Shown in pieces: positions 8,776 to 17,185 of a stretch of DNA of 34,973 bases. Source of the stretch: CAXBPY01 sp003455275 (GTDB taxonomy: Bacteria; Bacteroidota; Bacteroidia; Chitinophagales; UBA10324); contig CAXBPY010000030.1 in NCBI GenBank assembly GCA_963977675.1, forward strand, positions 1-34,973, in the 5' to 3' direction. Numbering within the stretch: position 1 is the first letter of the stretch; each line of letters opens with the position of its first letter. The translations under genes and the position numbers were made by a program. A model generated the notes under the pieces. The model saw only the letters and a list, made by a program, of their open reading frames with translations. It was not told where the DNA came from and searched no databases.

Positions 8776-10719
8776 ATGAAGAAACAGGTTTTATTTTTTT
8801 TCGGTTTATCACTTTTCACTTTTTGTATTGTCATCCTGAGCTTGTCGAATTGTGCCGCTCAGCAATATCACAACCTCAACACCGCATCGAAAAAAGCACT
8901 GAAAGATTTCAACGAAGCACAGGCATTTTTGAATGCTGGTGAAAATGCAAAAGCAATTGCGCCGCTCGAACAAGCGGTTGCAGAGGATGAAATTTTTATT
9001 GATGCATGGTTGCTCCTCGGTGAAGTTTATAACGATCAGGAGCAATGGGAAAAAGGGAAAACTGCATTTGAAAAAGGAATAGCGCTGAAAGAAGATTGCC
9101 GTTCGAGTGCTTATTATTTTTTAGCGCAGAGTTACTGGAACCTCGATGACTACGATGGAGTGATTGCAACGCTTACAAAGTATCTCACCTTTCCCGGCAT
9201 TCCGGACGACTGGGCTATGAAATCAAAACTGTTTATTGCTGATGCAAAGTTTGCGAAGGAAGCAGTGAAGCATCCAGTTCCATTCAATCCGATTGCCGTG
9301 GGTTCGGGAGTGAATACCGATCGACTGGAAATGTTTCCTTATCTCACCGCTGATGAAAAAACAATTTTGTTTATGCGTCGCGATGGTGAAGGCAAATCAG
9401 CCAACGAAGATTTTTATGAATCACATTATGTTGATAGCACATGGACTGTAGCAAAAAATCTTGGCAGCCCGCTCAACTCAGATTATCAGGATGGAGCAAT
9501 TTCAGTGACAGAGCAGGGAACTGAAATGTATTTTGCTTCGAGCAGAATGGGTGGCTACGGCAATGTTGACATTTATTATTCGCAGAAAAAAAATGGGGCA
9601 TGGCAAACTCCTATCAATCTTGGAAAAAGAATTAATACACCCGCTTGGGATTCGCAGCCAACTATTTCTGCTGATGGAAAAACACTCTACTTCGCCAGTA
9701 CCCGCGATGGCGGCTTTGGAGGCAGCGATATATGGATGACGCAAAAGGATTCTTCCGGACACTGGACAAATCCTGTGAATGTTGGAAAACCAATCAACAC
9801 TTACTTTGATGAACAAACTCCTTTCATTCACCCCGACGGACAAACACTTTACTTCAGCAGTTATGGTCATCCGGGAATGGGAAGCGCCGATATTTTTCTC
9901 AGCAGAAAAGATGCAAATGGAAAATGGAGTGAGCCGCAGAATCTTGGTTATCCAATCAACACAAAAGATGCTGAAGGAAGTTTTTATGTAAGCACTGACG
10001 GAAAGCACGCTTACTTCGCAAGTGATTTGAAAAAGCAAACCGATGACTATGATTTGTATTATTTCAATTTGCCCAATGAGCTGAAACCATTGCCTGTCAA
10101 CTATCTGAAAGGAATCATTACCAATGCTGAGTCAGGAGAAAAAATTTCTGCCGATGTTCAGTTGATTGATCTTGCTTCAGGAAATGTGATGAATAGTTTT
10201 TCTTCTGATCCTGCGAGTGGCTATTATTTAATTTCAATTCCTTCCGGAAAAAATTATGCGCTCAATGTTTCGAAGAAGGGATTTCTTTTTCATTCAGAAA
10301 ATTTTTCGCTTGCTGATCACAATCCATCTGAGCCTTATGAGTTGAACATAAAACTTCAGCCAATGAAAACCGGAGAGAGTGTGGTGCTGAAAAATATTTT
10401 TTTCGAAACAGGTTCTGCTGAATTGAAAAAAGAATCTACGGTTGAGTTGGACAAACTGATTTCACTTCTCAAAGAAAACCCAACGATGAAAATTGAAATC
10501 GGTGGACACACTGATAATGTAGGAAGTGATAATGACAATCTCGCGCTCTCTGAAAATCGCGCGAAGTCGGTGTATGATTACCTGATTAAAGTTGGGGTTG
10601 GAGCAGCGCGATTGAGTTTCAAAGGATATGGCGAAACAAAACCAATTGCGACTAACGATACCGAAGAAGGTCGCGCACAAAACCGCAGAACTGAATTCAC
10701 GGTGGTATCAACTCAGTGA
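8776..10719 (+). CDS. PorE-like envelope protein: TPR, PD40 propeller, carboxypeptidase-regulatory-like domain, OmpA domain
   Basis: The 647-residue product has a signal peptide with a cysteine near its end (SLSNCAAQ, Cys26). TPR-like helices follow (about 35-165), then five or six PD40 propeller repeats (about 185-430, for example GKTLYFASTRDGGFGGSDIW). A carboxypeptidase-regulatory-like beta domain (about 440-530) and an OmpA peptidoglycan-binding domain (about 535-645) complete it; the latter shows IGGHTDNVGSDNDN and LSENRAKSVYDYL. This order is that of PorE, a T9SS component linking the machine to peptidoglycan. Bacteroidota carry many paralogues of this design, so the family call is firm but the T9SS role is an inference. 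Lys/Asn before Cys is not a classic lipobox, so signal peptidase I cleavage after Ala-Ala is also possible. Part of the signal peptide comes from a dispersed repeat. Confidence 0.9.
   Translation: MKKQVLFFFGLSLFTFCIVILSLSNCAAQQYHNLNTASKKALKDFNEAQAFLNAGENAKAIAPLEQAVAEDEIFIDAWLLLGEVYNDQEQWEKGKTAFEKGIALKEDCRSSAYYFLAQSYWNLDDYDGVIATLTKYLTFPGIPDDWAMKSKLFIADAKFAKEAVKHPVPFNPIAVGSGVNTDRLEMFPYLTADEKTILFMRRDGEGKSANEDFYESHYVDSTWTVAKNLGSPLNSDYQDGAISVTEQGTEMYFASSRMGGYGNVDIYYSQKKNGAWQTPINLGKRINTPAWDSQPTISADGKTLYFASTRDGGFGGSDIWMTQKDSSGHWTNPVNVGKPINTYFDEQTPFIHPDGQTLYFSSYGHPGMGSADIFLSRKDANGKWSEPQNLGYPINTKDAEGSFYVSTDGKHAYFASDLKKQTDDYDLYYFNLPNELKPLPVNYLKGIITNAESGEKISADVQLIDLASGNVMNSFSSDPASGYYLISIPSGKNYALNVSKKGFLFHSENFSLADHNPSEPYELNIKLQPMKTGESVVLKNIFFETGSAELKKESTVELDKLISLLKENPTMKIEIGGHTDNVGSDNDNLALSENRAKSVYDYLIKVGVGAARLSFKGYGETKPIATNDTEEGRAQNRRTEFTVVSTQ
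8831..8855 (+). repeat. Dispersed hairpin repeat inside signal-peptide codons (eroded copy)
   Basis: The left arm and loop (TCATCCT then GAGCTTGTCGA) are intact. The right arm, expected AGGATGA, reads ATTGTGC, so the hairpin is lost while the reading frame is kept. It encodes VILSLSNCA, directly before the predicted cleavage site, in the same frame as the copy at 6439-6463. Confidence 0.7.
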
Positions 10720-10860
10720 TTTTTGAAATTCAGGTATCTTCATTTTCATATTGTCAGCGAAGCAATGAATGCCATTCGACAATTTAATAAAATGAATAAA
10801 TTACCAAATCATCAAATTGATGTTTGGCATTATTTTCGGCAACCGCTCAAAAAAAACTTT

Positions 10861-11613
10861 ATGAAAAATAAAATACTGATTGCATTCATTTTCACTTTTC
10901 ACTTTTCACCTTTCATTTCTTTCGCTCAAAAACAATTGACAGGAGAAAAAAGATTAAAAGCAGTTTCAGCAAAACCTGTTGTTTTTCTTGACGACACAGT
11001 TTACAGCAATGCAAAACCCTACTGCCTGATGAAGGAAATAAAAGTTAACGATTATCACCCGGATTACAGTGTAAAAAACCTTCGTGGCGAGGAACTGATC
11101 TATATAAAATGGGATACAAAATCCGGGGTAATGGGTGCATATATGCTGAAGTTTAACAAGGATGGAAAAACTGCTAAACTCAAAACCACAGAAGAAGATG
11201 ATCTGCCGGAATTAATTGTGAATAATGATTTGATCGTAAATAATGATGTGCCGGAAGATCGCGAGAAAAATTTTATCGGCAGCAATGGCGGTTCAGTAGA
11301 AGGAACAAAAACAAATAATACCAGTAACTCTGCAATTATTGTGGCTGATAAATGGATCACGCAAGACCTGATGAAGATTGGATCATGGGCACTTGTGAAT
11401 ACTTATTACCAGGATAAAAAATTGTATCATGAAACCGATTGGTTCGATAAAGGCGGAACCAAGGTTGCGAATGCAAAATATTTATACGAAGATCCTGATA
11501 TTGCAATGGTGCTTACCTATTCTGATAATAAAACGACGCAGTTAACAGTTGGTCCTGGTAAAAGTGCAAAGACGGTGATTGCCACCTACCTGAGGCAGAA
11601 TGGTTATCTGTAG
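10861..11613 (+). CDS. Exported protein of unknown function
   Basis: I do not recognise a family. The start is placed at the ATG at 10861, which gives a clear signal peptide (KNKILIAFIFTFHFSPFISFAQ). An open extension back to a TTG at 10723 has no export signal and is rejected. The mature protein of about 228 residues is mostly polar. It has a short internal duplication, LIVNNDLIVNND (about residues 118-129), encoded by near-identical codons, and an Asn/Ser/Thr-rich linker (about 138-160). No T9SS sorting domain, lipobox or membrane segment is seen, so it is probably periplasmic. It follows the PorE-like gene by 141 bp and is closed by a strong terminator. Confidence 0.75.
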   Translation: MKNKILIAFIFTFHFSPFISFAQKQLTGEKRLKAVSAKPVVFLDDTVYSNAKPYCLMKEIKVNDYHPDYSVKNLRGEELIYIKWDTKSGVMGAYMLKFNKDGKTAKLKTTEEDDLPELIVNNDLIVNNDVPEDREKNFIGSNGGSVEGTKTNNTSNSAIIVADKWITQDLMKIGSWALVNTYYQDKKLYHETDWFDKGGTKVANAKYLYEDPDIAMVLTYSDNKTTQLTVGPGKSAKTVIATYLRQNGYL

Positions 11614-11636
11614 TCTGCTTTGAAAATTATTCTTGA

Positions 11637-11668
11637 GTCGCTGTGATTTATCGCAGCGACTTTTTTTT
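11637..11668 (+). terminator. Rho-independent terminator
   Basis: A 10-bp stem GTCGCTGTGA / TCGCAGCGAC (one G-U pair) with a TTTA loop and eight T. It ends the + strand gene at 11613 and touches the stop of the converging - strand gene; that side has no T tract. Confidence 0.9.
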
Positions 11669-12059
11669 ATTTCTTTCTGACACTAAGAAGTAGCGAAGCC
11701 CATCCAATAATAAAACATACTCCTCCCAGCGGAGTAATTGGTCCAAGCCATTTGTAATTTTCCAAACCAATGATATCCCGAATACTCAGGATATAAATAG
11801 AGCCGCAAAAAAAAATTATCCCGGCTGTGAAAAAAATTGCCGCCCATTTGGTAAACCGGTTTTGAAAATCTTTTATCAGAATACCGAGAAGCAACAAGGC
11901 AAGTGCATGATAAAACTGATATCGCACTCCGGTTTCAAAACTCAGTAACAGTTCAGGAGAAATTTTTTCTTTCAAAGTGTGAGCGCCAAACGCGCCCAGG
12001 ATAACCGCCAGCGAAGCAAACACACAAGCAGTAGTCAAAATTGTTCGTTGATTTTTCAT
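11667..12059 (-). CDS. DUF423 family inner-membrane protein
   Basis: The 130-residue product has four hydrophobic segments and the DUF423 (YgdD-like) pattern: GAFGAHTLKEK after the first segment, FETGVRYQFYHALALLLLG, and the closing LGPITPLGGVCFIIGWASLLL. Length is normal for the family. Function is unknown. It is transcribed divergently from the large propeller gene, with only 17 bp between start codons, so the promoters must overlap the neighbouring coding ends. Confidence 0.9.
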   Translation of the reverse strand: MKNQRTILTTACVFASLAVILGAFGAHTLKEKISPELLLSFETGVRYQFYHALALLLLGILIKDFQNRFTKWAAIFFTAGIIFFCGSIYILSIRDIIGLENYKWLGPITPLGGVCFIIGWASLLLSVRKK

Positions 12060-12076
12060 CTGTTGATTTAACTAAA

Positions 12077-14764
12077 ATGAGAGGGAAAAGTGTGAATCTA
12101 CATTCGCCCGCAAATATGGTTAACAAACGAATGATCAAGTGGGCTGCAACTATTGCTGTGCTCATTGTTATTGTCATTATCGCCCTGAAAATTTTTAACC
12201 GATATGCTCCTTCAGGCAGAAATGCACTGTTGAAGAAAGCAGTTCCCGGTAACTCAGCATTTTTCTTTGAAATAAGAAATGCCGGTAAGCTGAGTGATGT
12301 CATCAGCAAACTGAGTTATACTGTCAATTTTTCGAAACTACCGGTGATGCAAAAACTCACGCAGTATTTTGAAACATTAAAACCGCTTACTGATAAAAAT
12401 GATGACTGGAAGAATACTCTTTTTAACCACACAATAATTTCTTCCTTTCAAATGGTGGGTGAAAACAATTTTGATTTGATATTGCTTCTTGATTTTTCAA
12501 ATAGTGGCGAACCTGATTTTGAAAAACAATTGAAAGATCTTCATCTGGAATTTGAACCCCGGACTTTCAGAGGCGAAACCATTTATGAAATCAATTTTCA
12601 ATCGGTTCATTTATCAGTCGGCTTTCTTAATAAAGTTTGCATGATCAGTTCTACTGCTTCTTTAACTGAAGATGCAATGTCGCAGATGCTTGGACGAAGC
12701 AGTATCACCGCATCAAAATCTTTTGCGGATTTAAGCAGTCATCTTTCAGATAATTTCGAAGCAACATTGTTTATCAATTACAGCAACCTTGCTGATTTCA
12801 TTGTCGGGTACAGTCAACCAGATTCAAATGATTATTCTTCTGGAATAAGCGGATTTGCCGAGTGGTCAGCCTTCGATTTTGATTTTACAAAAAATGGAAT
12901 CGGAGTGAGCGGTATTACAACCTCATCACAAACTAGCAGCTGGTTAAATCAGTTTGATGAAACAGCCAGACTCAATTCTTCACTTCCTGATTTTATTCCG
13001 GACAATGCAGCCTGGGTAGCTTCTGTTCCGCTGACATCAAATTCGGTTTTTGATAAATTGAATTCTTCTCTTCAGTCCGATCCTGATTTCAGAAGATACA
13101 TTAAACCCTGGCTGGGGAATGAGATTGACTTTGTGCTAACTGAACCTGTAAGCGAGAATCTATCTGCGCAATCCTTCTTGCTATTCAATGGTATTGATTC
13201 AGCAAAAGCAATAAAGATTCTGGCCAACTGGTCGCTGATAAAATCAGGCGGCGACAGTTCAGTGATTTCTTCATATAAAAATTATTCCATCCTTCAGCTG
13301 AAAATTGGCGATGATTTCAGAAAATATTTTCCTGACAAACTGATTCATGTTACAAACCCGTTTTGCTGCATTATGAACCATACACTTCTGACAGCAAACT
13401 CAATCGGGCAATTAAAACTTTACATTGATAAACTCCTAGACAAGAACACGGTTTCAAAAACTGATTTCGAAAAAAGTTCTTTTGCCAATAGTCAATATTC
13501 GCTTTGGTTTAACCCTTCGCGTCTCAAAGATTTTCTTTCATCAGTTGCTTCTGATAACCTCAAACAAAATTTCAATTCTCTTTTTGAAATGGTCCGCAGT
13601 TGTAACTCAGTAGCCATTCCTTTTATCATGAAAGAAAATTATTATGAATCGAAAGGGTGGATTTCTTTTTCTGATAAAGAAAATACCGGCGAAGGTTACG
13701 CCTGGAAAACAATTCTGGACACTTCGGCAGTTCTCGCGCCGCAAGTGCTCGTTAACAGCACCGGAAATAAAATTGTAATGACACAAGATGCACACGATGT
13801 GCTCTACTGTCTGAATAAAGGAGGCGATATTCTGTGGAAGCGTAAACTGGATTCTAAAGTGATGAGTGAAATCTTTCAATTAGATCTTTACCATAACGGA
13901 GAACAGCAATATGTGCTCAACACATCGGGCGGAATTTATTTGTTTGATGAGGAAGGAAAGGACATAAACAATTTCCCCATTCGATTGGCAGCACCAGCTA
14001 CATCGCCGCTCAGTTTGATTGACTTTGATGGCAAACAACAATTCAAATTATTTGTGGCCTGCAGCAACGGAAGCATTTATGGATTTGAAAAAACCGGAAG
14101 GCCGCTTGGAGGTTGGAATCCGAATTCAGGAAATGGAAATATTGAAATGCCGGTTCAGTTTTTCCATTCCGGGAAAACAGAATTTCTGGCAGCTGTTGAT
14201 GTAAGCGGAAAGCTACTCTTGTTCGATAGAAATGGAAAACGGGTAGCGAAAGAAATAAAAACCGGATTGGAAATATCTGCTCCCGTAATTCTGGGAAAGA
14301 AGAATCAATTACTGGCGATCGATAGTACCGGAAAAATATTTGAACTGTCGTCGGAGGGCAAGCAAAAACAATATTCACTGATTGGAGAAAATGCAATTGC
14401 AGCACAAATGTTTACCAATGACAGCAGTGATGTAATTATAGAACTGCTTTCAGGGAACAAACTATTGCAGTTTAAAAATGACAGTTCGCAGGTCTTCAGT
14501 TTCGATTTCAATGACAACAATATTTCAACCTTCCATTTGTTAACCTGGAATTTATCGGGTGAAAAATTTACTTTACTGTCAGATGAATCCGGACAAAAAA
14601 TTTATTTAATAAATACAGAAGGAAAATTACTGACTGGATTTCCGAAACAAGGAACACAATTGAGCGCACTCACCGACCTTTTTGGAAATGGAAATGCCAC
14701 GCTGATCACTGTCCGGAATTCAAATGAAATTATAGCTTACCAGATTGAATTATCTGAAGAGTAA
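12077..14764 (+). CDS. Membrane-anchored protein with DUF3352-like region and C-terminal beta-propeller
   Basis: The 895-residue product has a short basic N terminus, one membrane segment (about residues 19-41) and a long extracytoplasmic part. Residues about 50-550 resemble DUF3352-type proteins (VPGNSAFFFEIRNAGKLSDVI and later FIPDNAAWVASVPLTS). Residues about 560-890 form PQQ/WD40-like propeller blades (DVLYCLNKGGDILWKRKL, SGGIYLFDEEGKDINNFP, NGSIYGFEKTGRPLGGW). No sorting domain follows, so it probably stays anchored in the inner membrane facing the periplasm. The role is unknown. The start is uncertain: ATG 12077 is taken, but ATG 12116 and 12131 also precede the membrane segment. Gene spacing to purL is under 80 bp. 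Confidence 0.8.
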   Translation: MRGKSVNLHSPANMVNKRMIKWAATIAVLIVIVIIALKIFNRYAPSGRNALLKKAVPGNSAFFFEIRNAGKLSDVISKLSYTVNFSKLPVMQKLTQYFETLKPLTDKNDDWKNTLFNHTIISSFQMVGENNFDLILLLDFSNSGEPDFEKQLKDLHLEFEPRTFRGETIYEINFQSVHLSVGFLNKVCMISSTASLTEDAMSQMLGRSSITASKSFADLSSHLSDNFEATLFINYSNLADFIVGYSQPDSNDYSSGISGFAEWSAFDFDFTKNGIGVSGITTSSQTSSWLNQFDETARLNSSLPDFIPDNAAWVASVPLTSNSVFDKLNSSLQSDPDFRRYIKPWLGNEIDFVLTEPVSENLSAQSFLLFNGIDSAKAIKILANWSLIKSGGDSSVISSYKNYSILQLKIGDDFRKYFPDKLIHVTNPFCCIMNHTLLTANSIGQLKLYIDKLLDKNTVSKTDFEKSSFANSQYSLWFNPSRLKDFLSSVASDNLKQNFNSLFEMVRSCNSVAIPFIMKENYYESKGWISFSDKENTGEGYAWKTILDTSAVLAPQVLVNSTGNKIVMTQDAHDVLYCLNKGGDILWKRKLDSKVMSEIFQLDLYHNGEQQYVLNTSGGIYLFDEEGKDINNFPIRLAAPATSPLSLIDFDGKQQFKLFVACSNGSIYGFEKTGRPLGGWNPNSGNGNIEMPVQFFHSGKTEFLAAVDVSGKLLLFDRNGKRVAKEIKTGLEISAPVILGKKNQLLAIDSTGKIFELSSEGKQKQYSLIGENAIAAQMFTNDSSDVIIELLSGNKLLQFKNDSSQVFSFDFNDNNISTFHLLTWNLSGEKFTLLSDESGQKIYLINTEGKLLTGFPKQGTQLSALTDLFGNGNATLITVRNSNEIIAYQIELSEE

Positions 14765-14841
14765 AATATGTTTAAATGAATTGCTTCCCGAAGGAAGATT
14801 CAACAATACATTTGAGCCCTCAACCGAACGGAAAAAATTTA

Positions 14842-17076
14842 ATGTCATCAACCACCAAAGACTCCATTGCAACATTGGAGCAAGCAACACAACTTGGTTT
14901 GCTTGAAGAAGAATTTGAAAAAATAAAAAAGATTTTAAGACGCACTCCGAACTTCACTGAACTCAGTATTTATTCAGTGATGTGGAGCGAACATTGCTCA
15001 TACAAAAATTCAATCAGGCTTTTAAAAACGCTTCCGCGTGATGGGGCACACTTACTTGCAAAGGCAGGAGAAGAAAATGCAGGACTGGTTGATATTGGAA
15101 ATGGACTGGCGTGCGCATTTAAAATTGAATCACACAATCACCCATCTGCAATAGAACCTTATCAGGGAGCAGCAACCGGTGTTGGCGGAATTCACCGCGA
15201 TATTTTCACTATGGGTGCAAGACCGGTCGCCGCATTGAATTCCCTTCGATTCGGAAATCTGAAAGAAGAAAAAACCAAACACTTACTTCGTGGAGTCGTG
15301 AAAGGAATTGGGGATTATGGAAATGCATTTGGTGTTCCAACAGTTGGTGGCGAAGTTTTTTTTGATGAATGCTATCATACCAACCCTTTGGTAAATGCAT
15401 TCAGCGCAGGAATTGTTGAAGTTGGAAAAAATGTTTCAGCCATTTCTTATGGAGTAGGCAATCCCGTTTATATCGTTGGATCAGCCACCGGTAAGGATGG
15501 AATTCACGGAGCCACTTTCGCCAGTGCGGATATTACTGAAGACAGCGCTGAAAAACTTCCGAGCGTTCAGGTAGGTGATCCCTTCCAGGAAAAACTTTTG
15601 CTTGAAGCATCACTCGAAATCATTGAAACCGGTGCTCTGATTGGAATGCAGGATATGGGCGCTGCCGGAATTACTTGTTCCACTTCAGAAATGAGCGCCA
15701 AAGGAAAATCAGGAATGAAAATTCATTTGGATAAGGTTCCGCTTCGCCAGCAAAACATGAAACCATTTGAAATCCTTCTTTCGGAATCACAAGAAAGAAT
15801 GTTGCTCGTTGTGAAAAAAGGAATGGAGAAAGAGATAGAAAATGTTTTTGCAAAGTGGGATTTAAATTGTGTTTGTATAGGAGAGGTGATTGAAGGTGAC
15901 CGCCTTCAATATTTCATGTATGATGAATTGGTGGCAGAGGTTCCGGCTGAGTCATTGGTGCTGGGTGGCGGCGCTCCCGTTTACACGCGTGAATCTAAAG
16001 AGCCCCAGTATTTTTCTGATGCAAAAAAATTTGACATCAATTCTGTTGACGAACCACAGGATATTAAATCAATTGCAGAACGATTGATTCAGTCTCCCAA
16101 CATAGCTTCAAAGAGATGGGTGTATGAACAGTATGATTCTATGGTGGGAATAAATAATTCTTCTACCAATGCGCCTTCTGATGCTGCTGTTGTGCGAATA
16201 AAAAATACAGATTCTGCCCTTGTATTGAAAGTGGATTGCAATTCAAGATATGTTTTTGCCGATCCTTATACAGGTGCAGCGATAGCAGTTTCAGAAGCTT
16301 CAAGAAATATCGTTTGTACCGGGGGCGACCCATGTGCTATAACAAATTGCCTGAATTTCGGGAATCCATACAACCCGGAAGTGTATTGGCAATTCAGTAA
16401 TGCAATAAAAGGAATGGGTGATGCATGCAGAAAATTTAACACTCCGGTTACCGGCGGAAATGTTAGTTTCTATAACCAGTCATCAGATGATGGGCCTGTG
16501 TTTCCAACGCCAACAATCGGAATGCTGGGGTTGATACAAAATATCAAAATAAGAATGACCCTTGATTTTAAGAAGAAGGGGGATTCAATATATCTTTTAG
16601 GTGAATCACAAAATGATATTAACTCATCAGAATACCTTGCAAACATTTGTGGTGTAAAAATTTCTCCTGCTCCGCATTTCGATCTTGAAGAAGAATTCAA
16701 AGTTCAAAATGCATTGAAGGATTTGATCAGCAAAAATTTAGTTCAGTCTGCACACGATTGCAGCGATGGTGGATTATTTGTAACCTTAACGGAATCTGCT
16801 ATTGCCTCTGAAAAAGGTTTTGATATTTCAACAGATGAGTTTTTCAGAAAAGATGCCTACCTCTTTGGCGAAGCGCAAAGCAGGATTGTTGTGTCGGTTG
16901 CTCCTGAAAAAGAAGACGATTTCATTGATGCATTAAGTGCTCATGAAATTGACTTTAGCAGAATAGGTGAGGTAACAGCGTCAAAAATTATTATCGATGA
17001 AGAAGATTTCGGCGACATCAGCCTCTGGAAGAGCAAATTTGAAAATGCTATTAGTAATGAATTGCAGAAGAACTGA
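14842..17076 (+). CDS. purL: Phosphoribosylformylglycinamidine synthase subunit PurL
   Basis: PurL forms FGAM from FGAR, ATP and glutamine-derived ammonia in purine synthesis. This is the small PurL type (744 residues), which works with separate PurS and PurQ; neither is in the window. Conserved blocks are present: MWSEHCSYKNS (about residues 44-54), ESHNHPSAIEPYQGAATGVGG, QDMGAAGITCSTSEM, and the second-half PVTGGNVSFYNQS and SAHDCSDGGL. The ATG at 14842 is chosen because family homology begins at LEQATQLGL shortly after it. The frame extends to 14776, but the added 22 residues look unlike the family. It is read in the same direction as the preceding gene and may share its transcript. Confidence 0.96.
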   Translation: MSSTTKDSIATLEQATQLGLLEEEFEKIKKILRRTPNFTELSIYSVMWSEHCSYKNSIRLLKTLPRDGAHLLAKAGEENAGLVDIGNGLACAFKIESHNHPSAIEPYQGAATGVGGIHRDIFTMGARPVAALNSLRFGNLKEEKTKHLLRGVVKGIGDYGNAFGVPTVGGEVFFDECYHTNPLVNAFSAGIVEVGKNVSAISYGVGNPVYIVGSATGKDGIHGATFASADITEDSAEKLPSVQVGDPFQEKLLLEASLEIIETGALIGMQDMGAAGITCSTSEMSAKGKSGMKIHLDKVPLRQQNMKPFEILLSESQERMLLVVKKGMEKEIENVFAKWDLNCVCIGEVIEGDRLQYFMYDELVAEVPAESLVLGGGAPVYTRESKEPQYFSDAKKFDINSVDEPQDIKSIAERLIQSPNIASKRWVYEQYDSMVGINNSSTNAPSDAAVVRIKNTDSALVLKVDCNSRYVFADPYTGAAIAVSEASRNIVCTGGDPCAITNCLNFGNPYNPEVYWQFSNAIKGMGDACRKFNTPVTGGNVSFYNQSSDDGPVFPTPTIGMLGLIQNIKIRMTLDFKKKGDSIYLLGESQNDINSSEYLANICGVKISPAPHFDLEEEFKVQNALKDLISKNLVQSAHDCSDGGLFVTLTESAIASEKGFDISTDEFFRKDAYLFGEAQSRIVVSVAPEKEDDFIDALSAHEIDFSRIGEVTASKIIIDEEDFGDISLWKSKFENAISNELQKN

Positions 17077-17185
17077 AATGCTATTCTCCGTAATTTTTAG
17101 TTCTCAACTTTCGTATTCGAAAAAAATTCTTCCGTAATTATTTTTTTAGTTACTTTTCCATCCTGAAAAATTTTTACAAACCGCA

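Noticed and set aside
10723..10860. TTG-started extension of the unknown exported protein
   Set aside because: It lacks a signal peptide at its start and the ATG at 10861 begins a clear one.
17084..17151. Direct repeat of TTCTCCGTAATTTTTAGTT before the CHU_C gene
   Set aside because: Two imperfect AT-rich copies 43 bp apart, too simple in sequence to separate from chance.
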